A program made the translations under genes and the position numbers. 64,000 nt of DNA from Alligator mississippiensis (lineage: Eukaryota > Chordata > Crocodylia > Alligatoridae), in the NCBI RefSeq assembly GCF_030867095.1, contig NC_081835.1:43569892-43633891 (forward strand), in the 5' to 3' direction. Each line of letters begins with the position of its first letter. The stretch's first letter is position 1. The notes under the pieces are model-generated. The model did no database searches. It saw only the letters and a program-made list of their open reading frames with translations, and was not told the origin of the DNA. Shown here piece by piece: positions 38,641 through 48,625 of this stretch.

Positions 38641-39795
38641 CCCATAGTTTCATAATTTCATAGTAGCTAGGGTCAGGAGGGACCTGAACAGATCATCTAA
38701 CCTGACCCCCTGCCACAGGCAGGAATGAATGCTAGGTTCACAAGACCCCAGACAGGTGATCATCCAACCTCCTCTTGAATTTGCCCAAGGTAGGGGCAAG
38801 GACCACTTCCCTGGGAAGTTGGTTCCAGATTTTGGCCACCCTAACTGTAAAATATTGACTTCTGATCTCTAACCTATACCTATTCTCCATCAGCTTATTA
38901 CCATTGTTCCTTGTCACCCCAGGTAGTGCTGGGGAGAAAAGAGCTCTGCCTATTTGCTGTTGATCCCCCCTGATGAGCTTGTAGGCGGCCACCAGGTCCC
39001 CCCTCAGCCTCCTCTTGCTGAGGCTGAACAGGTTCAGGTCCTTCAGTCTCTCTTCGTAAGGCCTGTCCTGCTGCCCTCTCACCAAGCGGGTAGCCCTCCT
39101 CTGAACCCTTTCCAGGCTGGCCACATCCCTTTTGAAGTGTGGAGCCCAGTACTGGACACAGTACTCCAACTGCGACCTGACCAAAGTCGCATAGAGGGGG
39201 AGTATCACCTCTCTGGACTGGCTTGAGATGCACCTTTGGACGTATGACAAGGTATGGCTGGCCTTGCTGGCTGCAGTCTGGCATTGGCGGCTTATGTTCA
39301 TCTTGGAGTCAGTAATGACTCCAAGATCCCTTTCCGCCTCTGTGCTTTCAAGAAGGGAACTCCCCAGCCTGTATGTATGCTGTGGATTCCTTCTCCCAAG
39401 GTGCAGCACCCTGCATTTGTCTATGTTGAACCCCATCCTATTCTCATCTGCCCACTTTTGTAGTCTGTCTAAATCTAGTTGCAGCCACTCTCTCCCTTCA
39501 AATGTGTCCACCTTGCCCCACATCTTAGTGTCATCAGCAAATTTGCACAGCGTGCTTTCCACCTCCTCGTCCAAATCACTGATGAAGATGTTAAACAGTG
39601 CGGGCCCGAGGACCGAGCCCTGGGGTACCCCACTGCTCACATCTCGTCAGGTTGAGTACAACCCGTCCACCACTACTCTCTGGGTGCGCCCCATCAGCTA
39701 ATTTTTACCCATCCAACTGTGCAGGCATCAATGCCACAGTCGCTTAATTTATTGATGAGGATGGGGTGAGAGACGGTGTCAAAGGCCCATGCTTC
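38641..39795 (-). mobile_element. 5'-truncated CR1 LINE with reverse transcriptase motifs
   Basis: An open stretch of 300 codons (39640 to 38738) holds the palm motifs SGVPQGSVLGP and FADDTK, followed by the CR1 C-terminal region (LERVQRRATRLVRGQQDRPY, LSKRRLRGDLVAAYKLIRGD) and a normal stop. Upstream, FDTVSHPILINKL lies in another frame behind stops, so a frameshift breaks the protein. The 3' end is at 38641 with 'catagtttcataatttcata'. Endonuclease and N-terminal parts are missing. Confidence 0.9.
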
Positions 39796-40714
39796 CGGAC
39801 TTTTGCTGATTGTAGGAACCAGAAAGGAATATTTTTCCCTTCATGAATGCTCCTGGCTGAAAGGTATTGCTCTTCTGCTCAGGGTTACACCAACAATTGC
39901 TACATTTGGGGTCAGGAAGGAATTTTCTTCCAATGAAAGACTGCACAGTAGCAGCAGGTCACCACTACTGACATCAGGGCAGTGCCAGAAGGCAGCAGGA
40001 CATCAACCCCTTGCTTTTCCCAGCAGCTGGCTGAGCCCTGGACCTGGAAGGCAGACGTGTCATGGGCAGGAGACACAATGATTGCTTTTGCAACCCCTTC
40101 AGGCTGCTCTGGTAGCAAAAGTCTTGGAGGCTCCTGGGGGATCTCCAGTTCACCTGGTCCCACCTTCTCCCAACACACATCACTGCTCTGAAAACAGAAT
40201 GGAGCAGTCCCTGAAAATGGTGCCAGAGCGAGCCGAAAGCTACCTTTGTCTTGGCCCATCCCCCATTGCTGGGCTCCAAGCTCAGTAAGGGCCTGGACAT
40301 GTTTCTGGGCTCCAAACCAGGCAGCTTGAATAGCACAGGAGGAAGTACGTAGCTAGCTCCACACTAAGGTAGTAAAGATGTAAGCAGTACCCCTCCCCAC
40401 CCTCATCCATCAGGGCTAGGGTAGGAGCAAGAGGAAGCAGGGGGGCCCTTATACTCAGAATCCCATGGCTATAACCAGAGTCTGATTCCCCTTACACATC
40501 TGCTAAGGACAAGCTTTGTAGGTTTCGGCACAAGGACGGGGTGCAGGAGCGTGGGGGTGGCGGCTGGCTGGGCAATTGGCTAGGTACTGAGCTCCACTGT
40601 GCCACAGTCGTGGGGGTGCCATGGGCCTTTCCCCATGTGCAGATTATAGCTGGGGCACAGGTCTATGCCAGCCACTCCTGACGGGTCCCCTCCCTTTTCC
40701 TGGTCCTCTATTGC
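39796..40714. other. Spacer between CR1 and the OASL array
   Basis: No coding exon was recognised. The piece around 39900-39940 (gggtcaggaaggaattttct) looks like part of an unclassified interspersed repeat. Homology to the tandem array begins at 40715. Confidence 0.5.
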
Positions 40715-41045
40715 CCAAGTAGCTCTGGACACGGCATCGAGCTGGCCCAGGCTGCCCCACCTCCCTGCACTCGGCACTGCCAGGGTGCAAAGCAGGGACC
40801 TGTGGCAGTCTCAGGGAAGGGCACTGTGCCTGACTGATCTCAGCTGGGTGCTTGTGGCTGACTGCATCCTCTTCTGTGCTTGCAGCTTCCACTTCCAGCC
40901 ACAGCAACGCAGAATGGCGTGTGCTGGCACGGGAGAGCAGGAACTCAAACTGGTCAGACAAACAGCAGGGAAAGTCCAGCCTAGATTGCCTCACGCTCCC
41001 CCCTCCCTCTCCCCCCAGCTGCGGCTCTGGCAGTCCCTGCTCCCC

Positions 41046-41098
41046 AGTTTCGTTTCTAGCAATCTGGAAAGCGAAACCTAAGGGGTGTGAAACCGAAC
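41046..41098 (+). promoter_or_regulatory. Interferon-response element cluster, OASL copy 1
   Basis: GGAAAGCGAAACCT at 41066-41079 fits the ISRE consensus (two GAAA boxes two bases apart). AGTTTCGTTTC (41046-41056, IRF half-sites on the reverse strand) and GAAACCGAA (41089-41097) flank it. ISRE-driven induction by STAT1/STAT2/IRF9 is known for OAS genes. It lies about 780 bases upstream of the chosen ATG. Confidence 0.65.
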
Positions 41099-41857
41099 CC
41101 ATGCTTTTACAGCCTGCTGCTGTAAAAAAACAACAACACTGCTTAAGGTGGCCTTGGGAATGCAGCCAGTACCGTGCAACCGGTCCTGTGCTCTGGGGCC
41201 CTTGCCGCCGCTGGGGCCCAGGATGCGGGCTGCTCAGCACAGCACCCTCAGCTCCTGCAGCACCAGGGCTTGCAAGACTGCCCTGTGCAGGGCAAGAGGG
41301 GATGGGCAGGACGCAGTCCTGGGCAAGGCGGAAGCTCAGCACCCCATCAGCAGCCCCGTAGGTGCCAGCCCTGGGTCTGCCTGGCTGGCACCTGACCATG
41401 GAGCCCTGGGGAGGGGGCATCTCCCTGACCGCAGCCAGCCCCGGTGACCCCGCTGCAGCTCAGAGCTTCATGAAGAGGCCACAGAGTGACATGAAGATGA
41501 CTCGGGGCACAGGGTCTGCTGTCCTGCACAGCACTCGGCTTAGGGACAGGGCTGGGAAGTGTCACATTCTCCAGCATCTGGGTCAGGGGCTGGAATGGGG
41601 GACAGAGCCCGTGGGCAGGGCCTGGTAGGAGCCCCTGCAGGTATGGATGGGGGAAGAAGACTTGGCTGCCCTGCCATGCTGGGAGTGCAGGGTGGCAGTG
41701 CCCAGGCTTTCGTACTGGCCCCAGCCCCCAGCGCAGGAACCCAGTCCACCTTAATATCCTCCACATGACGCCATCTGTGAGGGAGACGTCAGCAGGGCAG
41801 GGCTGTGCCGGGATGCTTCAAAAGCAGCAGCCTCAAGGGGCTAGAGAGGCAGTAGAG

Positions 41858-42022
41858 ATGGAGCTGTACCAGGTGCGAGCCAGGGACCTGGATGCCTGGA
41901 TTGCAGACAACCTGCAGCCCAGCGAGGAGTTCCAGCAGCAGGTGAAGGATACGGTCCGGAGGATCTGTGACTTCCTGAAGGAGCAGTGCTTTGAAGACAT
42001 CAAGGTGGACAAGACAGTGAAG
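41858..42022 (+). CDS. OASL: OASL copy 1 exon 1
   Basis: It encodes [20 protein letters not shown] and ends in [12 protein letters not shown]. This is the N-terminal helix of the OAS fold, with LQPSEEF close to human OASL LQPHREW. Donor AAG|GTGAGG, phase 0. Confidence 0.9.
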
Positions 42023-45000
42023 GTGAGGTCTCTAGACCCTCACCTACCCAGGTCCCCCTTGTCCGGCCAGTGAAGGAAAGGTTGTCAGGGAGAAAGGGAG
42101 GGAGCTGTTGGCTTGGTTTTGCTGGAAGAGGTGGGTCCAGAGACTCACCGGCTAAACCTGGTTTGAGGTCCGAACTACCTCAGCCAGGACAGGCCAAGGG
42201 ACGGGGTCAAAGCGGTGCTGGCATGTCGTGGGGCAGGCCGAACAGACCTGATCCAAGCTTATTCCAGGCCCTCTCCGGGGAGAGCATACCACTTAGTCTC
42301 GTAGTCCGTCCACGAGCCCGTAGCGGGGAAGAAGGGCTCAGTTCCGGCACTGAGTTTTGTCTCTGACAAAAGGCTGCCAAAAGGCTTTGCTTTTCCTGCT
42401 TTGGAGAGGACAGGCACAAGGAGGGAGGAGGGCAGAGGGAGGAAAATCAGCACTGGGTGGTGGGTTGCTGCGGCAGGGTGGGGGCGGGCGGCTGGCTCAT
42501 CTCTCCCGCCCTGGAGACCCCCTGGGCTGCTCTGGGAAGGTCCCGTCCCCTCCCTGGTTTACACGGGGGCGGGCAGAGCTGGCTTGGCTGACTCGGCACC
42601 CGGGCAGGATGAAGTGGAAGAGGAGGGTGCGTGAGCAGACTGAGACCGGAGGAAAGGCAGAGCGGGGAGCTCTTCTGCAAGCGGTCGAGGTCCTCGCTGT
42701 CCCAGCAGTGCTGGTCAGCATCCTCCCTCAGGCTCAGGACAGGCAGCTTCCCTGCACTCAGTTCTATATCTGTTCTGCACCTTCCCCTTCGTCTCCTTTA
42801 AGATTACACTGCCAATCCCCTTTCCTAACTGGTCACGGCTGAGTAATCAGAAGGCAACTCCTGCTGAAGACCTCAGTGGAAACAGCAGCATTAGCACAGT
42901 CTGGGGAGCGATGTGTGTGCCGTCATAACACTTTGTATTGCTGCTTGACACCCCATGAGCCTGGAGCCAGGGCAGCACTTGCTTCACAGGGGCAGCGTGG
43001 CTGAGCTGGCCTTGGAGGAGGTCCCACAGCTCCCGGCCTTTCTGCACCCCAGAGCGATGGAGTGGGGAGTGGGTGCACTTGAGCCAATGGTTCTGTTCCT
43101 TTGCAGGGCGGCTCTGCAGGGAAGGGGACGGCCTTGAAGAATAATTCGGACGCGGATCTGGTCCTTTTCCTCAACTGCTTCACCAGCTACCAGGACCAGG
43201 TGGAGAAACGTGCATCCGTGATCAGCACCATCGAAAACCAGCTGAATCGGTGCCGACAATCACTCGCCTTCAACATCGACGTTGAAGTCTCTCAGCCAAA
43301 AGGAAAGAGCACCCCTCCGCGCTCACTCTGCATCACCATCCAGTCGAAGAAGCGGCGGGAGTCCATTGAGGTGGACGTGCTCCCAGCCTACAACGCCCTA
43401 GGTAGGAACGTTCCCTTGATCTGATCCCTGTGCCTTCTCTGGGCCATGAGGCCCAGCCACAAGGGATCCTGGGGGCCCTGCAGAGCCAGTGTCCCACAGG
43501 CCCTGGGGCTGACCTGGAGAGAGGAACTTGTGGGGAGGGGGCTGGGTCTTGTACCCGGGCAGGGCCTCCAGGCCAGGGTGTTGCTGAGAGCCATGTGGTC
43601 CCCCATCAGCCCTGCACATGCTGGACCTGGCCCAGTAAGTGGTGTGACACCAGGATGACCCCCAACCACTCCACTCTCTCCCCCAGGGCATGTGACTCCT
43701 GGCTGCAGACCCCATCCCCAGGTCTATGTGGACCTGATCCAGGCTGGATATGGCCCCAGCACATTCTCCACCACCTTCACTGAGCTGCAGAAGAACTTTG
43801 TGAAGCGCCGCCCGGCCAAGCTCAAGAACCTGCTGCGCCTCGTCAAGCACTGGTACAAGAAGGTAAGGGGCCCGGTCCTGCCCCCGCACACGCAGGGCAG
43901 CAGGGACACACCGGCACAGCCAGTTTCCCCAAGGCACCAAGAGATCTCACCAGCCAGCCTGACATCAGGCTCCCGGCTTTGGTCCCGCAGGTCTGTGTGT
44001 TTCTGGGCAGGGACAAGTCCTGCTCTGACCCCCCAAATTCCTGTGCCTCTTGCCAGCACCACCACAGACAGCAAGCCAGGGACAGGGCCCCAATCCCCTT
44101 GCTCCGCGCGCACAAACGCACCCTCTCACTAACTAGTCTCATGCCGCCAACCCCCTGCCCAAGCAGCTGGCTCCTCTAGTGACTGTGGGGCTGGACCGCA
44201 GGGGACCGGGGTATGACCCCAGCAGCCCCCCCATCTCAGCTGGCTCCCTTTCTTTAACAGTACCTGCTCGAGAGCTACACCCTGTCAGTCCTTCCCACCA
44301 AGTATGCCCTAGAGCTGCTGACCATCTACGCCTGGGAGAGGGGCACCGAAAGAGCAGAGAGGTTCAGCACGGCCGAGGGCTTCTGCACCGTCATGGAGCT
44401 GTTGTGCCGGTACCAAGAGCTCTGTGTCTACTGGACCGAGTTCTACGACTTCCAGCACCCCGTGGTGGGGGCCCACATCAAGCAACAGCTAAAGAACCAG
44501 CGGTGAGAGCAGTGTCACTCATGTCACGCGGCTCCTCCCCATCCCATCCCATCCCATCCCATCCCATCCCATCCCTGCCCTGCCCTGCCTGGCCAGGACT
44601 GGTCCTGGTCCTGGTCCTGGTCCTGGTCCTGGTCTGGGGAGGCACCCATTGGGGCGGGCAGGTGCACTTGAGTGAAATACACCCCCAAGAGAGAGAATGG
44701 GCAGTTCTGCTCAGGATGCACCAGCCAGCCCCTGCTGGACCTCCAAAGCCTCAGGCATGTCCAGGCATGCACAAGCTGTCCAGGCAGGCGCTTGCTGAAG
44801 GTGAAGCCCTAGCCCATAGAAGTCCAAATCCCAGGGTCGTCAGTGGGGCCAGACCCTTGCCCAAGTCCTATAAATGTGAGACATAGGGCACAGCCTTGCC
44901 CAGTTCCATCCTAGCTTCGGCATCAGTCACTGCCTGGCTATGGCCAAGGTGCTACTAGGCTCCCCGATTAAAGCAACTCCACCCTTCCTTTTACTTGGGG

Positions 45001-46720
45001 CTGGCCAAAGCCCTGCTTTTTCAGTGTCTGTGCTGCCCGCTCTGTGCCCAGGGCCCAGCATCAGCCCCACCACTGTTATCCTCATCACTGAGCCCCCGTG
45101 ATTAAGGCTCCAGTAAGCCAAACCTACCACTGAGCCCCCCTTGCCACACCTTGCACACAGATATGGTGGGAGGAGAGACAGGGTAGCCTACAGACCCCTG
45201 AGTGGGGAACAGGTGCCGTGGGTAGAAGCCAGGGGAGCTGTGTGAGAAGGGATGTGCAGGGCTGGGAGAGAGTGGGCTGGGGTCCAACAGCAGCCAGAAA
45301 GCCCAGAACCAAGCATGGAGAAGGATTGCTTGTGTGTTTGCAGCCCTGTGATCCTGGATCCGGCCGATCCAACGGGACTCCTAGGGCAGGGAAAGAAGTG
45401 GGAGCTGGTGGCAAGAGAAGCCTCCAAATGCCGGAGCCAGCTGTGCTTCCAGAATGGCACCACGCCCATCCAGCCCTGGCCTGTACAGGTATGGTGCTTC
45501 ACAGGGCTCTGCTCACGACCCTGCTGGCTCAGTGCCCACTGCTTGGCACAGCAGTGCTCCTGCCCTTACCTCGAGGATGCCTCCTAAGGGGAGAAACACC
45601 CAACCTACAGGTTTCCCTCGCTTTCTACGGTACATGAGTTCCCAGAAAACTGTGCGTAACTCAAATTTACATAACTGACACTTCCCTCTGTTTTGCTCCC
45701 TACTACAGCCCCAGGAGCGGCCGATGCCATTAGCCTGCAGGCGCTGTGCCCTCTCGCCCCTTCCCCTACAGACTTACCTTGCATATAGCAAATTTACCTT
45801 GCATATAACAAATGTGGGGTGTAAAAAGGGTCATTGCATAAGAGCAAATTCGCATATACAGAACCTGCATAAAGTGAGGGAAACCGGTACTCCCAGGAAG
45901 TGGGGGTGGCGTAGCTGGGAGGCCCTCCCCAACCAGAGCTCCTGCCCTGCTCTTCATAGCAACCCTGTACAGGCAGAAGTTAGGCCTAGTCTAGCTGGCA
46001 CCCCCCACAGCCACTGCCCTTGACTGAGTCCGTGCCACCACCTGGTGAGCCTTGAGCCACTGGGAACTTCCCTGCTGTGCCACTGCTCTGCGGCATTCCC
46101 GTGCCAGGCAGCTGTTTGCCACTGGGGGCTCCCTCTGTGGCAGTTCTGTGCCCACCCAACCCCATCTCATGCCCTCTGTATTCCAGCCGGCCAGACCAGT
46201 GCAGGTGAGAGTGAAGCAGCTCTCAGGGTCCTGGCTGGACCTGACGCTGAGTCCCAGCACCACCATCCGGCAGATCAAGGGGGAGATTGAGCGCTTGTGG
46301 CACGTCCCTCCCTACCAGCAGCGCCTGGCCCTGCAGGACACTGGCCTAGACAACCAGAAGGTCCTGGACGATAACGGCACCTTGGCATCACATGGCATCT
46401 TCTACGACGTCACGATCCTGCTTCTCCAAACCCAGCCTCAGGAAATGGAGATCTTCGTGAAGGGCCATGATGGCAGGACCTACACCTTCGGCGCACGGCC
46501 TACAGACACTGTGCAGAACCTGAAGGCCAAAATCCAGGCCAAGCTGAAAGTCCCTGTGGACCAGCAGCGCCTCACGCACAATTCCCAGGAGCTGGAAGAT
46601 CGCCACCCGCTCTCTTACTATCACATTGAGAACCACAGCACCATCTACCTGCTCTTGCGTCTCCGTGGTGGGTGCGGATCTCCCAGAGCCCTCAGTCCCT
46701 CTCTTGCCACAGTACTGTAG
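41858..46720 (+). CDS. OASL: OASL-type 2'-5' oligoadenylate synthetase with two ubiquitin-like domains, copy 1
   Basis: Interferon-induced dsRNA sensor family; active members make 2'-5' oligoadenylates that switch on RNase L, while human OASL has lost this activity. Exons 41858-42022, 43107-43401, 43687-43862, 44261-44502, 45344-45488, 46187-46720 join in phase to 518 residues (human OASL 514). OAS core 1-341: P-loop GGSAGKGT (56-63), catalytic SDADLVLF with Asp70 and Asp72, third aspartate Asp145 in IEVDVLPAY, then [53 protein letters not shown]. Ubiquitin-like domains: about 345-420 and 422-503, the second ending LRLRGG plus 15 residues. The ATG at 41858 aligns with the start region of human OASL (ELY motif) and has G at -3 and +4; an in-frame ATG at 41813 is possible. 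Confidence 0.93.
43107..43401 (+). CDS. OASL: OASL copy 1 exon 2: P-loop and catalytic aspartates
   Basis: It begins [20 protein letters not shown] and ends [13 protein letters not shown]. It carries the nucleotide-binding loop and all three metal-binding aspartates known from OAS1 (Asp75, Asp77, Asp148 there). Ends in phase 1. Confidence 0.95.
43687..43862 (+). CDS. OASL: OASL copy 1 exon 3
   Basis: It encodes [20 protein letters not shown], then [20 protein letters not shown] and [10 protein letters not shown], the basic dsRNA-contacting segment of the OAS family. Phase 1 to phase 0. Confidence 0.95.
44261..44502 (+). CDS. OASL: OASL copy 1 exon 4
   Basis: It encodes [40 protein letters not shown] and [12 protein letters not shown], the helical C-terminal lobe of OAS1 type. 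Ends in phase 2, only 39 bases before a CATCC pentamer repeat. Confidence 0.95.
44541..44590 (+). repeat. ATCCC/TGCCC pentamer repeat, unit 1
   Basis: Seven ATCCC units followed by TGCCC-type units, in OASL intron 4. A hexamer repeat TGGTCC (about five units, 44599-44633) follows at once. The same tract is at 54161-54210 (eight CATCC, two CTGCC) and 63780-63820 (six and two). Confidence 0.9.
45344..45488 (+). CDS. OASL: OASL copy 1 exon 5
   Basis: It encodes [20 protein letters not shown], then [18 protein letters not shown] and [10 protein letters not shown]. The [12 protein letters not shown] motif is diagnostic for the OAS family. Phase 2 to phase 0. Confidence 0.95.
45608..45887. mobile_element. 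TIR element flanked by TA, OASL intron 5, unit 1
   Basis: Ends CAGGTTTCCCTCGCTTTCTA and, on the reverse strand, CCGGTTTCCCTCACTTTATG, each next to TA (45606-45607 and 45888-45889). A TA target site and this TIR style suggest a small Tc1/mariner or Tigger-type MITE. No coding capacity. Confidence 0.65.
46187..46720 (+). CDS. OASL: OASL copy 1 exon 6: two ubiquitin-like domains
   Basis: The first domain starts [20 protein letters not shown]; the second starts [20 protein letters not shown] and ends YLLLRLRGG. After the diglycine come 15 residues ([15 protein letters not shown]) and TAG at 46718-46720. A two-domain ubiquitin-like tail in a single exon is the OASL hallmark. Confidence 0.95.
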   Translation, partial: PARPVQVRVKQLSGSWLDLTLSPSTTIRQIKGEIERLWHVPPYQQRLALQDTGLDNQKVLDDNGTLASHGIFYDVTILLLQTQPQEMEIFVKGHDGRTYTFGARPTDTVQNLKAKIQAKLKVPVDQQRLTHNSQELEDRHPLSYYHIENHSTIYLLLRLRGGCGSPRALSPSLATVL

Positions 46721-47305
46721 ACTGGTAGCTGACTGTGGCCCGTGGTGAGGACATGGCTTGCGGAGACGCCCCAATCTCAGGGGAATTCTATCGCATGCCA
46801 CCTTTCATGGCTTTCCTAAGACAGTTCATGCTCCTGTAGTCTCCCTATCCTCCCACAGGGCTCAGTCCAGTCTGGGCACCATCTCCAGTGCCTCCCCAAG
46901 TCCTTCTTGGCACCTGGGTGACCCAGTTTGAACTGTGTTTTGGGAGCCTCCAGGACCAAGGGTCATGCAGGACAAGGAAGATGTTTAGGCTCACTGCTCA
47001 TACTGGGATGACCCTGCTGCAGGGTGCGAAGTCCCTCAAGAACCCAGGCCTGGCCCTAGTCCCCTGGGCTCATGACCCTGGGATTTGGGATGGAGCTGCC
47101 AGGCTCTTGGGGCTAGAGATTGTGAGAGATGTCTGGGGAGCACGCAGCTGGTCGAAAGACCCAGAGCCCCCATCGTTGCTGATCGGTCCTGGAACAGCAG
47201 CACCTGTCTCTGTGTAGTGGCTTTGACAACGGTGTCCCCAGCTCCATGCCTGGGTGACCTTGTCTGTGACTGCCCTGCATCCCCTGTCTGCTGCGTGTAA
47301 CCTGA

Positions 47306-47311
47306 AATAAA
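47306..47311 (+). terminator. OASL: Polyadenylation signal AATAAA, OASL copy 1
   Basis: The first canonical hexamer after the stop codon, 586 bases downstream, followed by a GT-rich stretch (gttaaccctgtgtggctgag). It implies a 3' UTR of about 0.6 kb. Confidence 0.75.
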
Positions 47312-47339
47312 GAGGTCTGAGGTTAACCCTGTGTGGCTG

Positions 47340-48067
47340 AGTGGTCCTCAGTGGGTGTGGCTCCCGTCTATGCCACAAACACAAAGTTGGATTGTGGGCC
47401 TTTTATCTGATCCTGATACAACACAAACGCTGAGTTGTTTCCAGTAGCCACTCACACCACAGCCGAGTTGTGCTCCCCTGGCCAGGCTGCCTAGCTGCAG
47501 CAGTGCCTTGTGGCGGCATCTGGACACCTGTCCCATGGTGCCCCAGGGAAACTGAGTGCCTGGAGGATAGGTCCACAGGTGATGGTGGCTGCAGCGCATG
47601 AGGCAGTGGCCCCATGCAGTGTCCTACCACACTGAGTGCTGGGAGGGAGGTTCAGATGAGCTGGAGTCAACCACAGTCCTGAGAGGCTTTCTTTGCACTC
47701 TCCATGGCTGTAAAATGCAAGCTGAGCCACAGCTGGCACTGGCCCTCCAGAATGTGCTGGACATGGAGGGCCCAGGTCTCCCAGGGGGCACAATAACACA
47801 TTTCTACATCCAGGCAGCAGGGGCCACTGCATGGGCATCTGAAGGACAGGGCACTCTAGGCTCACAGGGTATAACGGCTGAGTTTGTGTGAAGACAGGGG
47901 GACAGGCAGTCCAGGGGCTCGGGGCCAAACAGAACAGCATTTGGGGGTAACAGCAGCAGCGGGATTTTATAGCATAGAGGCGGGGGTCTGAAAGGTATTG
48001 GCAGAAATACAGTGCTTGGGACCCCAACGAGGCCTCAGCCCAAGGACAGGACCTGGCCAGTCCTGAT
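47340..48067. other. Spacer behind OASL copy 1
   Basis: No gene or known repeat was recognised. A long minus-strand open frame crosses this stretch, but it starts in the OAS pseudogene fragment and has no family features in its remainder. Confidence 0.5.
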
Positions 48068-48625
48068 CTTCCTGCTGGAGAGGTCCAGCAAAGAGAGACA
48101 ACCCTAGGGTACAGGGCCTCAGTACTCTGCTGTGAAGTTAGCTGGCTATGGAGCTCAGTGAGGGTGGTGGAGGACACACTAGGGGTGGCTTCAGTCTGGA
48201 TGAGGTCTGTGTAGACCTATGGAGAGGTTCTGTAGCTAGGAGTCACATCCCCTTGTGGAAAGAGTGGAGTGGCTGGGGGTCATCCTGGTGTCATAGCACT
48301 GACTGGGCCAGGGACAGCCTGTACATAGCCAATGTGGGATCACCTGCCTCTCAACAGCACCCTCACCTGAGGGCTCTGTCCCAGTGATGACCCCTCCCCT
48401 GCCCTGGTACAGGGCCCAGACTAGTTCCCACACATTTCACCCTCCAGGCCAGCCCCAGGGCCTTTGGGGACACTGAAGCAAGTGCCTAAAACCGGCTCTG
48501 CAGGGCCCCCAGGATCTCTGGATTGGTTGTGGCTGTGCCTCGTGGCCCAGGAGAGATGCAGGGATCAGATTGGGAAGATGATCCTACCTAGGATGTTGTA
48601 ATCTGGGTATCACTACTGGTTTCCA
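48068..48625 (-). pseudogene. Inverted OAS/OASL pseudogene fragment, unit 1
   Basis: The reverse strand matches the OASL segment from the end of exon 2 through intron 2 to the end of exon 3. Exon-3-like part 48068-48251 translates as GDVTPSYRTSP, stop, VYTDLIQTEATPSVSSTTLT, against [19 protein letters not shown] in the live gene. An in-frame TAG replaces the Gln codon, and the donor GT behind exon 3 is lost (AAG|ATCAGG). Intron-2-like sequence fills 48252-48587, with the exon 2 donor GTAGGAT still present. Exon-2 similarity fades after PDYNIL. The intron is retained, so it arose by DNA duplication, not retroposition. Confidence 0.85.

Noticed and set aside
41813..41857. Upstream in-frame ATG as start of OASL
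   Set aside because: The sequence MLQKQQPQGAREAVE has no counterpart in OAS proteins, whereas the ATG at 41858 aligns with the family N-terminus and has a better context. It cannot be excluded.
43398..43940. Minus-strand open frame of 180 codons
   Set aside because: It is the exact shadow of OASL exon 3 and its flanking introns. It was useful only because it exposed the similarity to the inverted pseudogene at 48068-48625.
44179..44886. Plus-strand open frame of 235 codons with a SHPIP-type repeat
   Set aside because: It crosses OASL exon 4 in the wrong frame and translates the pentamer and hexamer microsatellites.
47491..48177. Minus-strand open frame of 228 codons
   Set aside because: Its first part is the dead exon-3-like fragment, read past a lost splice donor; the rest has no recognisable features.
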